A DNA stretch of 64,000 bases from Leptidea sinapis. Its lineage: Eukaryota; Arthropoda; Insecta; Lepidoptera; Pieridae. Under the pieces are notes generated by a model. The model did no database searches, was not told where the DNA came from, and was given only the letters and a program-made list of their open reading frames with translations. The translations under genes and the position numbers were made by a program. Where the stretch lies: the NCBI RefSeq assembly GCF_905404315.1, contig NC_066268.1, forward strand, positions 13,616,001 to 13,680,000, given 5' to 3'. How positions within the stretch are numbered: the first letter of the stretch is position 1; every line of letters begins with the position of its first letter. Shown here one piece after another: positions 46,118-57,770 of this stretch.

Positions 46118-46207
46118 CAAGTATCCTCATCGGAACTGTATTATATAATGCTCAGGGCGTATCACTAACCAGAGTTACCGTATCGTCAATTGTTCATTAA
46201 AAAAATC
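46118..46207 (+). repeat. family A repeat, 3' end fragment copy 13
   Basis: GTATCCTCATCGGAACTGTA, GCTCAGGGCGTATCACTAAC, then GTATCGTCAATTGTTCATTA and A-rich tail follow the family A 3' end. Only the last ~90 bases are present. Confidence 0.6.
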
Positions 46208-46665
46208 ATCAGAGTATATCTAGTATCGTCATTGTGTGTGTATTTTCTAAACATTACTTAAGAAACCGCATTATAATATTCAAGTTCTGATGCCGTATGC
46301 AACCATTTGTGAATCAAGCAATATGTATGCATATCATAATATTTAGATAATTCTCTTGAATAAACCCAAAAACCTCGAAGGAGTGTCGTTGTTAGGCACA
46401 TGTCATATAAACTAATTTGCTTACATGCGCGGTACTGCGTTCAATTTGGCGCTCTCCACTGAATATCAAGTAGGCACTTACCTTGTTTGTAAGTGTCCAT
46501 GTTTACTAATTATTTGAAATGCAGCTCATCTGATACCAGACTATCTTATCGTTAAATAGTGAAAGTAAGTAAAAAATTATAAGTAGAACATCTTCGCGAT
46601 TAATAGGCGGGGAAGTGGGAATTCAAATGGGTAGACACGGTGCGGTGGATGCAGAGGACGTCGCA

Positions 46666-47424
46666 CTTATAAATAAAAAAAACCTTTAATTCCCATACTA
46701 AATTACATAATTAAGTTAAACTAAATTTAAAAATGAAATAACTTGTAATCATTGTTAGTAAACTTAACTTACGCCTAATATTATATGAACTTAAAAAGGG
46801 CAAAGTTTTATGTTAGTAAGTTTTTTATCTATTTCTTAATAATTAATGTTTTAATTAGTAGTATGGGCCCCTCTCTGGGTGAAGGCCTCCTACATTTTCT
46901 TCCATACTATTCGGTCTTTGCCCAATATTAGCCAGTCTTTTACAGCGTATTCGATCACATCATCAGCCCACCTCTTACACGGTCTTTCAACTTTTCTAAT
47001 GCCCATCGGCCCTTTCCATTTCGTTGTGTGTATCGTTCATCTCGTCTGTGAGTCGTGATATATGACCAGCCCATTGCCATTTTAGTTTCAATGCGTGGGT
47101 CAGTGCATCTTTTATTTTTGTTCTTTGTCTGATTAGAACATTTCTTATCTTTTGAATTTTTCTTATTTTCAATATGCTTCTTTCTTTTGCTCTCTGTATC
47201 GTTCTAATTTTTTGTTTTACTATATTCGTGAAGGTCCATGTTTGACATCCATATAGACGACAAGGTAATAAGTATGTGTCAACTACAGTTTTCTTCAGCT
47301 TCAGTTTGAAATCCCTTTAGAATTTCTTTTAAAGATCAATTTTTTTTCCAGGTTAGATTACTTCTTATTTCGACTTCTTCTTTGTTGGATTTTTTTTTCA
47401 AATGATATGTTTGCTCACTCGCAC
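46666..47424 (-). mobile_element. 5'-truncated RTE-clade LINE with 10-bp target duplication
   Basis: The 10-mer GGACGTCGCA flanks the insert (46,656-46,665 and 47,425-47,434). Minus-strand translation in changing frames gives the RT C-terminal part: LYGCQTWTFTN, QRAKERSILKIRK, LKWQWAGHISRL, CKRWADDVIEY, then EAFTQRGAH, the order of RTE proteins. Several stops and frameshifts are present. The 3' untranslated part (46,666-46,855) is AT-rich and ends in an A-rich tail next to the duplicated site. The RT catalytic core is not included. Confidence 0.85.
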
Positions 47425-47434
47425 GGACGTCGCA

Positions 47435-48220
47435 TATATTATATCATAAATTTTTTTTAAATAAATATTTTATTTTAAAATTTATTTATTAATATGCCTA
47501 TAAAGTAAAAATCAATTATTTTCAAATACGTAGATCAAATATAAAATTATTTATCTTTAAATTTAACAGATTAGTAACTTTTTAATAAAAACTATTAAAA
47601 AGTCACAAAAGCTTACACTATTCTTAGAGATTTGATGTTAGCGAAGCTGGGACCAAAACAAATCGATCGAACATTTGTCGTAAAAGGAAACGTTTTCGTA
47701 ATACATGATTTTGACTTTGTAATGAACGGTTCTATGATGTTAAAGTATTGTTTATGTATTATGTAATATCCCCTACACTTACCCAGCACGTTTACACTAG
47801 ATACAATGTATTATATGACAGTTTAGTTCAATCATAAAACGCAACATAAATCACACTACATGAACAGCGAATCATACGTAATGTTCTTAGAGATTTACAA
47901 GCCTTAAGGACTCGCCTTCACTTAAAGCGGATGCTTTACTATACTATAAATATTATATTTAACAATAGCAGTTCACCCCAACTTCACCCTAGCACAATCT
48001 AACTGATAAAAAAACGATACATTAAGCATACCTTACATTATATTATGTGTTAGTAATAGTTTTCTCAATGCACAACCAGTAACGACTTGAAAGGCAACTT
48101 TTAATATATTTGTTTACAATAATGTCATTTTCATAGGATGTCTCATTTCAATATTTTTAGTTATCTATTTTTAAATACAACAAAATATAACTACAAAGTG
48201 CGTATCGTTTCGTTATTTTA
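47435..48220. other. anonymous AT-rich DNA
   Basis: No recognised gene; the last ~150 bases may be 3' untranslated sequence of the exon at 48,221-48,382. Confidence 0.4.
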
Positions 48221-48382
48221 TTAAGTTCCCGTGGTCGGATTTCTCATGCTCGCTAGTATGATATCGCTCTTGGCGGTGTCGTGGGGCATGTTATTAAGAT
48301 ATTTGAAAGGGAATCGATGGCTGGTCCATGCCATGGGTATGAACTCGTGAACGAACGCCGCTTTTGTTGCTATTCCTGTCAT
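48221..48382 (-). CDS. candidate terminal exon (53 codons), unknown product
   Basis: A GC-richer block in AT-rich DNA. The frame starts ATG immediately after CTCCCAG (possible splice acceptor) at 48,382 and ends TAA at 48,221-48,223, followed at once by AATAAA. The peptide (MTGIATKAAFVHEFIPMAW, then KYLNNMPHDTAKSDIILASM, then RNPTTGT) is rich in G/C-ending codons and looks conserved-protein-like, but I do not recognise a family. It may be a short whole ORF or the last exon of a gene whose other exons lie above 48.4 kb. No repeat similarity was seen. Confidence 0.5.
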   Translation of the reverse strand: MTGIATKAAFVHEFIPMAWTSHRFPFKYLNNMPHDTAKSDIILASMRNPTTGT

Positions 48383-48949
48383 CTGGGAGTTTTAGTTTTT
48401 ATTTTTTTTATAAAACTTTAAAATAATTTATAATCTATTTAACCTTATACTTCTTGACATTGTTTCTTTTGTCGGATTTTTACTAAATTATTTTTAAATA
48501 CTTATTTTTTTAATTGCAAAAGTTATTATATTTCAAATGTTTAATAATAATAACAACATAATATGCATCGAATAACTCTTCGAAACACCCACCAAAGCTA
48601 TAGTACCGCTTTCACTTAAGTGTGTACAATCCTACTTAACAATAAACTTACATTGTACGATTGACATCGTTACAGATCCGCATGTGTTAGTGAAAAATAT
48701 AAGTAATTTACGATCGAGTCTGCTGCGGACATTTAATACAACCATTTTATGACTTCTCAGTGGTAGATAACAAATATATTTACAATAGGATTATTGTATT
48801 ACTCGGTATATATCAGTTGGTAGATTGACATGCCAATTTTAAGAATACGATAAACGATTTTCATGACATACAGTACTAACTATACTGTGCGCGATTAACT
48901 GAAAAAGGACCGTTGACTCTCACCACAGATTCGATCGATTCACGCCAGC

Positions 48950-49318
48950 CACATACATATGTGTTTTCGAATTTGTATGTACCAGTGGGAGGCCTCTTTG
49001 CACACGATGCCGGTTAGATTATGGGTACCACAATGGCGCCTATTTCTGCCATGAAGTAGTTATGTGTAAACATTATTGTCTCAAGGTGACGAGCGCAATT
49101 GTAATACCGCTACATAAGATGTTAAATCTCAATTGCCCAGTAATATTACTAGCAATGGCGCCCTTCAGACCGAAACACAGTAATGTTAGTAACTCCTTCA
49201 CGGCAGAAATAGGCGCCATTGTGGTACCCATAATCTAGCCGTCATCCTGTGCAAAGGAGCCTCCCACTGGTACACAACAAACTGGTACATACAAATTCGA
49301 AAACACATATGAATGTGG
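48950..49318. repeat. 369-bp foldback of two inverted family A copies plus flanking DNA
   Basis: Left arm: a non-family flank (CATATGTGTTTTCGAATTTG, 48,956-48,982) then the family A 5' part (from CCAGTGGGAGGC). Right arm: the inverted family A part (49,106-49,275), a 15-bp extra segment, then the inverted flank (CAAATTCGAAAACACATATG). The centre holds TGACGAGCGCAATTGTA, a family A block. The arms are about 85-90 per cent alike by eye, with an internal deletion in the left arm. Confidence 0.85.
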
Positions 49319-49634
49319 CGTATTGGTAGGCGGCGCACTCTTTCTTTCGTTCAATATCTTTCCTTCGTTTCAAGAAGGACATGTCAGTGAATGATAAACA
49401 TAAAATTGAACATAGCCATAGCGCATTATTGTTTGAACAACGTAATCTCTGTAACTCCAAGTCGGATTTGAATACTTTTTGTATATGAGGGTCAGATTCG
49501 CGAGGGATATCGGCTATTTATCAGTAGGCTACACCTCTGACCTAGCCTCCAAAATTGATTTCTGGAAAATCGCGAGAAGAGACGCACGTTATTTTATCCG
49601 CGTACTCTGACGTAATGGTATCGATATGTATATA

Positions 49635-50003
49635 TCTTAATATATATATAAATTACGTGACACGTTGTTTGTCCGCGATGGACTCCTAAACTAATGAACG
49701 GATTTTACTAGGGATTACTTCATGGAGTGCAGTTTGGTCCAACTTGAGAGATAGGATAGTTTTTATTTCGATTTGGGACCCATAATTATTTTTATTTTCA
49801 ATATTTGTTTTGTATAGACATATTTTCTATGAGAGAATTTAGTGATGCACGGTTTGTCAGTTCCACTGTAAAACAATTTCATTATAACAACAGGGAGCAT
49901 TATTTACGAAATAATTATTGATGTTTTGAAATATTATTGGCAAATTCCTATAAAACAGTATTTTTTTTATAATCTACAGAACAACGTCTGTCGGGTCAGC
50001 TAG
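49635..50003 (+). mobile_element. Helitron-like non-autonomous element H3
   Basis: Begins TCTTAATATATATATAAATT after A and ends CGGGTCAGCTAG before T, 369 bp. The inner CACGTTGTTTGTCCGCGATG, CTCCTAAACTAATGAACGGA and ACAACGTCTGTCGGGTCAGC blocks belong to a very common lepidopteran family also seen as H2. No protein encoded. Confidence 0.65.
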
Positions 50004-50099
50004 TATATATATATACGATATCCAATGTTAGTCAAAGTCAAATAAATCTTATTCATTATGCTAAAACTAAGCGCTTTTGAATTATTGCTATCTAGATAT

Positions 50100-50225
50100 T
50101 TCTTTTAAATTAGTGAATCTACCATATTTTCGGAAAAAGTAGAGCTCGCGAGAAGAACATACAAGATACTCGCCAGCTACTCTTTTATCAATTAGAGTAT
50201 TTCACAATTGCCGTTACATGACAAG
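50100..50225 (-). mobile_element. LINE 3' tail fragment (family F, copy 2)
   Basis: Aligns with 3,290-3,410: GTGAATCTACCATATTTTCG, AGTAGAGCTCGCGAGAAGAA, AGCTACTCTTTTATCAATTA. No coding sequence. Confidence 0.45.
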
Positions 50226-50539
50226 TTTGTGTGCATCCAATATGTGAATCAAGTTTAAAGTCAAAAATATCAAAAATTTTCATAAACAGTAATAAATAAT
50301 TAACTGTATAAATAAATATTACCCTAAGTTTATTCGATGCTCTAGAATAAGAATCAAATATGCGGTATTATTATTACTAAGCATATTCGATGCATCAGTC
50401 TGTAGATGTTCTACAAAGATCCAAAGTAATTTTAAGAAAAGTACCATACCATTTGCGTAATACCTACTTACACACAAAAAAATTCTATATGCGAATAAAA
50501 TAGCCGGACACACGGCACAACGAATAAATAGAAAGTAAT

Positions 50540-50840
50540 AAAAGTTGTAAGAACTAATACGAGATGGAGCGATGACATTGTAGAAAGCAGGAAAGATGTG
50601 GACAAGAATTGCAAAAGACAGGAACAAGTGGAATTCAATGGAGGAGGCTTTTATCGCTAAAGACGGTCATTATGTCGAAATTAATAACTAATTATACTAA
50701 CAAAATTGGTATTTTTTATTTAAAACAGTGAAATACTAACACATACTAACAAATACAATTTATAAGTTAATATCTTAATGTATAGATGTAAGAAAATAAA
50801 GCTATAAATAAATAAATAAATAAAATAAATAAATAAAAGT
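50540..50840 (+). mobile_element. RTE-clade LINE 3' end with (AAAT)n tail
   Basis: Plus-strand reading gives RWSDDIVE, then after a frame change MWTRIAKDRNKWNSMEEAFI and AKDGHYVE before a stop. This matches the RTE C-terminal pattern RW-DD... W-R-A-DR-W--MEEAF. An AT-rich untranslated stretch leads to a tail of AAAT units (50,808-50,838), the short-repeat 3' terminus typical of this clade. Confidence 0.78.
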
Positions 50841-51269
50841 TGTATTGCTAATGAGAAATGCCACCCCGCACTCGATTATTATTTACTCCTTGTCATTTTG
50901 TGGCAAACACAACATGAACAGAGTCGCAAAATATAAATTTAAAGCAGAAATTCAAAGCTAGTTGATACAGAAACTACGCGTAGCAGTTCCTATGTTGATG
51001 CCGCCACTGTTTAAATACGCGGTGAAGTTGTAAACTAAAATATCTGCGCAATAATTTGTTGTTTATTCCAAACTGCTCTGTCCTACATGGAGTTATGAGC
51101 GTCATTTTGTCGTTATTAACTCCGTGATTCAAAATTTTGCATCGAGTTATATTTCTGTGAGAATATATCACTTCTTTTATTAATTACTAATGGAAGGTGA
51201 AAACCTTCGAAAACCATAAACATATGCAATAGTAGTAAGATGGAAGAACAGACCGGTTAATTGTAGGTA

Positions 51270-51575
51270 ATCTAACCGCTCGAATTGCCGGGGACCCAGT
51301 ACTCTGTGGACTACTATATCGCTTGGTATTGCGTAGAGACGTTCATTGTGTGTTTTCTACCGCATTTATTATGGAGAGTATTCCGAAGAGCTGTTTGACC
51401 TTATTTCTGTCGCCCAATTCCACCTTCGACACGACACGACACAAATTAGGATATCATCCCCACTATCTGGATGTCTCTGTGCTTGACATTGCGGCTTTGA
51501 ACTTCCTTCCACGTATACCTAAACTTCGTGTGTGCGGTGTTTCTGGGACGAATCTATCTTTGCTTTATATAATAT
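51270..51575 (+). mobile_element. CR1-like LINE C-terminal fragment, forward copy
   Basis: The frame 51,323-51,610 reads LRRDVHC, a frame-shifted version of FYRIYHGECSEELF, then DTTRHKLGYHPHYLDVS and FLPRIPKLRVCGV. It aligns with the end of the LINE at 57.7-60.3 kb through DNA such as GGAGAGTATTCCGAAGAGCT. Several indels. The 3' untranslated end is absent; TATATATA and unrelated DNA follow. Confidence 0.8.
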
Positions 51576-52373
51576 ATATATACAAGGTGTCCCAAAGTCA
51601 TGGGACATGAAGGGAAAGTACCATAAATATCGAAGATAGGGTATTTTACTGAAAGAAGACTTTTTGTTATTTTTAAAAGTTAGTAATTCCGCATTCAAAA
51701 ATTTTCTTAATTACTTGCCTCGTCTGGGACTCGAAACGACTAAAATGTAAAAAAATACCCCTAAAAATACTTCAGCATACATCAGACATAAGATGGTTCG
51801 TGAAGCCCAATTTAAAAATTAATCCTACACATGACATTTGATGTATTTATTAGAGCTCTGGGTTGTCTACAATTGCAATCACCACTTTATAACCGATAAC
51901 TAGATAATACAAATATATAAAAGTTTTCGTTTAAAGAAGTCTGACACCTGACATTTTGACAGTCTGATAGTGTAACAGCCACATGATCACCGAAGGAAGT
52001 CAGATAAGCTTAATCTATTCACCGTTGTCTTAGTTGATAGCCATTGATCAGCATTAGGTAATTTGTTTTGCTTTGAGATTTGCGGTCCTAACACGTATCG
52101 TAGGGAGGTCTGATAGGTATTTGTCTCTGGGGGAAATCGGCAAATAATACGGAACAAATAATTTAACTTACGAATCCATTTATGGCCGACGTACAAATTC
52201 AAACTTACATACCAATTTGCACATTAAGTTTAGGTTTTGATTGGATAGAAACAATATTGGTCGCGTTGGGTAATCTTAAAGATAATTTGAATCGACTGTT
52301 TGGAAAAAAGGTCGCAGGGTTCGTCTCCTTGTAACACCAATCAGCACAATGCAGTAAAATTCCAGGGACTAAC

Positions 52374-52445
52374 CTTGATATCTTCTGCAGACCTCGCCAG
52401 GACGTCCTTCACATTATTATACCACAGACACAGCCTCTTTTCAAA
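52374..52445 (-). CDS. possible exon with splice donor, unknown
   Basis: Twenty-four open codons (KRLCLWYNNVKDVLARSAED, then IK) end at a good donor, AAG|GTTAGT (52,374/52,373), and follow a TGA. Composition is coding-like and GC-richer than the flanks, but it is short and could belong to an unrecognised transposon. Confidence 0.25.
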
Positions 52446-52529
52446 TCAGTATGAATTATGAAGAGCTCAAAATTTGAAATAAAAAGATCTTAATAATATG
52501 AAGTAGAGGCGCGCGCGCATCGAATGAAA

Positions 52530-52800
52530 ATGAAAAAAATTAAAATGAAAATGAATTTATTTCGGAAGAAAAACTGACACATTCACACAAAAAAGTTAAA
52601 GAGAACAAAATATATGCTTAATCTAATACTTAACTTACTTAACTTAATACAAAAGAGACAAAAGCAAAACTTGATGTGGCAGTGGTCTTCCAAAACTGGA
52701 GTCCACTCAGTTATAGTTGTGTCCATACACTATGAGCACAACACTGATTTTCAGTGACCCCAGTGTGTGAAGTTTGGAGCTGAACTGACATATTTTTAAA
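52530..52800 (-). mobile_element. LINE 3' end fragment with A-rich/GAAAAT tail
   Basis: AATGAAAATGAATTTATTTC, a long AT-rich part, then GTGGTCTTCCAAAACTGGAG and GACCCCAGTGTGTGAAG. It is organised like 17,165-17,350. Inverted orientation; no coding sequence. Confidence 0.5.
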
Positions 52801-55800
52801 AGTAAAATATAATTAGTATGAGAAAAAAGAAAAATATGATTAACAAAAAAAAATGTAACTAAAAATAAATAATGACAATAACAAAAATAATAAAAAACGT
52901 ATGTGTAAATATATAAGGAAGAAAAAATAATAATAAATACGAGAAGCTATTTTATATAATACAATGAAATTTAAACAGTGTTCACCAAGGCAGGAGATGT
53001 AGGGAGGTATTGGTCATTAACAAGTATTTTTTTCTAAAATTCGACACTGTATATAAACCCCACGCACGCACGCATGCACGGTTTGATATGCGAGGGTCTA
53101 CATATACTCTTCACGCGATCCAGGTTACCCTTTCATGAAGCTAACTAAGCTAAGCCTACGCAACGAAGCTAATTGGCACAACCAATTATACTTATGATAA
53201 GTTTTAGCGCATCATCATTGTAATTTACATCACCGGGCCGTTCACTCTGAGATTATGAACAATCAAAACAAAATGTATGTATCGATCTATCTAAATTATC
53301 ATTATACTGAAACCATCTCACGGTACCCGAGGTATTCCTATCCCAGTATGACGCGTGCCTCACATCCAACGAAGACAATTTATTCTGCCCGCGGCTCGGC
53401 GTTCAATTTTCATAGACACGTACCATTCATAGGTCACCCTTTCATTTCGGTCATTTACTAGGCCAATGAATTTTTTAGTGGAAAGTTCAACGCTGGATAG
53501 TTAGCACATGTCTGTGAAAAAATTGATTTGGAATCTAATACTTTGGTGAATATGAGGTTTACAAGTATTTAATTATGAAATTTTATAAGATTATTTTCAA
53601 ATGTATGTTCATGTATGTTTTTTGCGGATTAAAATACGTTTATTAATGTGTTCTAAAATGCATACTATGGGTGAAAAAAATGTTTTTAAATGTACATTCT
53701 GTATTCTTGATTGTTACACTTACAAAGTTAATCAAACATAAAGAAAGTAAGATAGTGACAAATTTTCATTCATAAGTAGGTAAGTACAATCATTCATTTG
53801 AAGCTCTTAGTATGCAGCGATGCCAATGTTCTCGTAAAGGTGTGTCTGACAATGATATTTAATAATTACTGCATGAAATATAAGATATATAATCTTACAC
53901 CATTTCATTCCAACATAATTAATAATATATATAATAATCTTTTGACTCTGTGTGTGTTTTGTGTGTGTGTGTGTGTGTGTGTGTGTAGGTGTGCGTGAGA
54001 GTGAGTGTGCATGTGGGTTTGAGTTCGGACCATTAATTAGCCTTAGACTGCGTGTGTTTGTCATGTCAGTCTGATCAGAAGACTTTCCACTTTATCATAA
54101 GTAAGATAAGTAAGCAAAACATTTAAAGCTTTTTTTTTAAATAACGGATACTGTTTATTAAATTGTTTAACTGTTTTGAATATAATTTATGTATGTAATT
54201 CTCAAAAATCGTTAAATCGTTGTAATTACACCCTATTAATATTAATAATATAAAAAAAATGAAATAATATATATATTAATTTATTATCCAATTGGTAAAT
54301 CGGCTGCAAATACGCAAAATTAAACATACGTCGTTATTCCGGAGCATCGAAATTTTCCTCGTTTAGTGTTCAACAACGTTTATGATACATTAACCGACAT
54401 AACGAGCGTAGCAAACTCCTGACGGGGTCATTCCATCCATAGTTGCGGTTCCATATACAACAAAGTGTTACGATGTAAATAAGAATGGCGGCCATTTTTT
54501 ACTAGCCCTCAACTTAACCCAAAAACGAGTAAAGGCCGTTCAACACAAATTTGTATGTTCGAAAACGAATTCGAGGATGTTATACTTCTGGTCGAAAAAG
54601 AACTGAACACTTTATTATCAGATGACTCGGAAGCATATATATAAAATATTAGTGGGTTCCATTCAGACAGGGGTTTTTATTTTTAATCCATTTACCGAAT
54701 GAGTTTAACAAATTGGTTTTTGAAACATAAAAAATAGAAACAAAATATTAAAATTTATCGAAAACTTGGGAAATTGATTTACTTTGGTGAGAATCTTTTT
54801 AAAAAATTTTATGCATGTAATGTTATGTTTTATTAAATTTAAATGTTCATAAATGTGTAGGTAGGTATCTCATAGAAAATTTTCCGGTTATAGTTAGTGA
54901 CTAACAATTGTCCGTCCTACCTTTTATTATCTATTACATCTAGTAACTCGTTAATGATGAATCTTTGTAATCTTGTGGAGTGAGTTGTGAGTAACTGAGT
55001 AGCGAGTAGTGACTCAACCGTGGCTCGCGTCGACTGTTGACGTCGACCGTCCTGCGTCCGTATGATTTTGATGCGATCGTGTTTTACAACTACCCACTAG
55101 TATTATAAAATATTTGTATTAGAAATTAGAAATGTATATAAGTTATACCTACCTACTTAACCTATTTTAATTACTATATAATATTTACTGTACGCTTTAA
55201 GATGCAATTTTGTAACCCACAATAAAACTCAAGAAAGAACAATAAATGTCTTAAAGCACATCTACGTTAATATTCTTAATTATTATTTTAAATATTGATT
55301 CAATAACTAATAGTACATCTAAACCGGATGGCCCTAGCTTCTTCTCCAATCATTATTAGTTCCTGATTATTTTCTATTACGTTATTGAATTGTTTAAAAT
55401 TGTTTTTTAAAGCTTTTAGGCCACTGTATTGTCAGTGATTGTGACAACGAGATTTTATATATGAATATTATCTATATGCTACTTTTCAATACGTTAAAAT
55501 TCTTTTCTAAAGCTTAAATTTAAACTGATCTGTCTGGAATAACCTTTATATGAATATTCTTTGGGTCCTCGTATAGCGTTAGGTGAAGTAATGAACTCAT
55601 TTGTCGCGTGAAATGGCGTCATCAAATCTGTACAACCAAATGATTCCGTCGTTATAACAAGGAAAGGGTGGTTATATTGTTCGAATATGTTTATTATATC
55701 TTTAATGTAGTGAACCACGAATAGATTTGTTTTCGTTTCGGCAAAAAAAAAATCCGCTCCAAAACTTTTAATACTCGAAACAAATTGAGCACAACAGGAA

Positions 55801-56436
55801 AAGTATATTCTAAACGCCCAATTTATACTTTTTTTCTGTTTAAAAACCTATTGTCTAAAACATATAACCATATGTGAAAGATAATTGGACGTAATTCCAG
55901 AAAAACGTTCCAAAACACAATCATGTAGAAATTGAGTTAAGAACACAAAACTGGACACGTGATTCATATTAACGGACTGACAAAAAGTGGCAGCCCTACT
56001 GTCACTCTTTTATTGACATCATGACATAGTAGCCCAACCCACATGTATGGAATACACTAATATTTAATAAACTTTAAATACGATTTCCTTAAAATATGAT
56101 GTTTGTGGCTTGGAACGTTTTTCAGGAACAAGGTCCAATTATAAGCATTTAATAACATCAATATTTGTTTGCCGTTACCAATTTTTATTCGGATACCGGG
56201 AGAATCACAAACAAAATCAAATGGGTTTTATGTAGGACTAGAAAAACTGTTATTGCATCATGAGTGCTCAATACCTATATTTTTTTTGTGGAAATGGAGG
56301 ATAAACCTCATGGTATGAGATCACAGTGGCCAATACACTCTTGAGGAGTCACAGTGCGAGGCCGACCTTACAAAGCGCCGAATAAACACATAAATACAAT
56401 TCAAGAAATACGGCAATTCTATATTACATAAAAATT
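52801..56436. other. mostly anonymous DNA
   Basis: Holds the GT microsatellite, a CpG-richer spot at 54,985-55,070 (GTCGACTGTTGACGTCGACC, near-palindromic), a 68-codon plus-strand frame at 53,255-53,461 and a 74-codon minus-strand frame at 55,494-55,718. None has a motif or splice context I can support. Confidence 0.35.
53951..53988 (+). repeat. (GT)n microsatellite
   Basis: About 13 uninterrupted GT units (53,961-53,986) with imperfect GT-rich flanks running to about 54,020. Frames read through it on both strands are artefacts of the dinucleotide repeat. Confidence 0.95.
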
Positions 56437-56667
56437 TTAAAACTTCAGAACCATTACAACTTTTACATTACAAAGTTTATCTCTCAGAAAAACCAACTGT
56501 CATCCATGATTACAACGACTGTCTTACGAATTTTCGATCACGTCACTTGTCCTAACGCGAGTTTAACATTTTACCCATCCCAAGAAAAGTGCTCAACGCC
56601 GCTAAGGGAGTTTTCACTTCAAAAATTTCTATATGGAGAGTTTATAAATTGCAAGAGTTTATTATAA
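56437..56667 (-). repeat. family C interspersed repeat, copy 2
   Basis: Inverted relative to copy 1 (553-775). A 53-codon frame with ATG (56,506-56,667, plus strand) begins MITTTVLRIFDHVTCPNASL and ends FINCKSLL. It keeps the peptide core seen in copy 1, but a 2-base indel relative to that copy shifts the frame just after FY. The repeat may be the 3' part of an unrecognised LINE. Confidence 0.7.
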
Positions 56668-57339
56668 TTAAAAAAATTCTCAGCTTTTAATTAATACTTA
56701 TAAAACACTGAAAATTTGCTATTTTGAAACCTCTGATTCGGGTTTTATACAAAAATTACTCCATTCACGTAGATGAGGCTAATAGCATTCAACTGTAAAA
56801 TAATTTCACTTCTTTGTTTTTAATGTGCGATGAAATAAAAGTACGAACGCAATTAAATACAGATTTGAAGTATTGTTTGCAAACAGAAATGCTCATTACC
56901 TTACTGCAAGAGTGAACCCTTGAATCTCGGAGTAGCAAAAATGCAACCTTTTGTTACAATTTCAACTAATTTTCTCTTGTTCTGTCTGTGAAAAGTTAAG
57001 TCGTTATATTAATTATTTATGCAATGTTTTGGCCGAATATAAATACGGATGTATTAAGGGAAATTATGTGTAATTAATGAGATTTGGCTTTATACAAATT
57101 ATTAAGTGTCTTAGATAAGCATGACAAATATTAGATGTAGCTGCTGCCCGGTATTTGGTCTATGAAATTCTATATACTCTAATCTAATATTCTATTATAA
57201 CGCTGAAGAGATTTTGTGTTTGTTAATTTGGACTAGCAAATATCTGGAACTACCAGTCAGATTTAGTTAGTTTTATAAGTTGATTATCATTCAGCTATAA
57301 GTCTTGATGTTCATATGAGAGAGTACGAGCAAGAGGATG

Positions 57340-57700
57340 TGTGATGGAAAGTCGTGAACTGTCCATGGATATCTCAGCATTAAAGATCATTTATTCTTTG
57401 CCGGCCTTTAAGGTGAGGTAATCTCGGAAGGTAAGTCGTATTGGTTCGGGTAAACTACTGCTGGTCAAAAAAATTCTCGTAAAATTCGCGGTTGTCGTCA
57501 ACGTGATGCGAGTGGGTTTTCGCATATTGCCGATGTATCTAGTGGTGGAATTCGGCTGCTAGTATGAACCCGAACATCATCTCGGAGTACTCCCCGTGAT
57601 ATATATAGTAGAAGATGCACAGATACCCCAGATCGGAGACGACTTGATCGGCTGTGATTCGAGCCATTATTTGTTGTATGCTGCCAAAATGTAAGAAGCT
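57340..57700 (-). mobile_element. related LINE C-terminus and tail, diverged subfamily
   Basis: The minus-strand reading gives CIFYYIYHGEYSEMMFG and AAEFHH, parallel to CVFYRIYHGECSEELFN and AAEFHH of the adjacent LINE, then a different C-terminal part and a TTAAAGGCCGGCAAAG ... ATATCCATGGACAG tail. It lies directly downstream of the main element, as an older target into which that element may have inserted. Confidence 0.7.
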
Positions 57701-57770
57701 GGCACTGGAGAGCCTTTTTTTTATGGAATAGGAGGACAAACGAGCGTACGGGTAACCTGGTGTTAAGTGA

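Noticed and set aside
50319..50627. 102-codon hydrophobic minus-strand frame
   Set aside because: Antisense to the RTE fragment starting about 50,540 and otherwise in AT-rich DNA; hydrophobicity comes from T-rich codons.
53798..54064. Open frames on both strands around 53.8-54.06 kb
   Set aside because: They run through the GT microsatellite, giving poly-TH or CV peptides.
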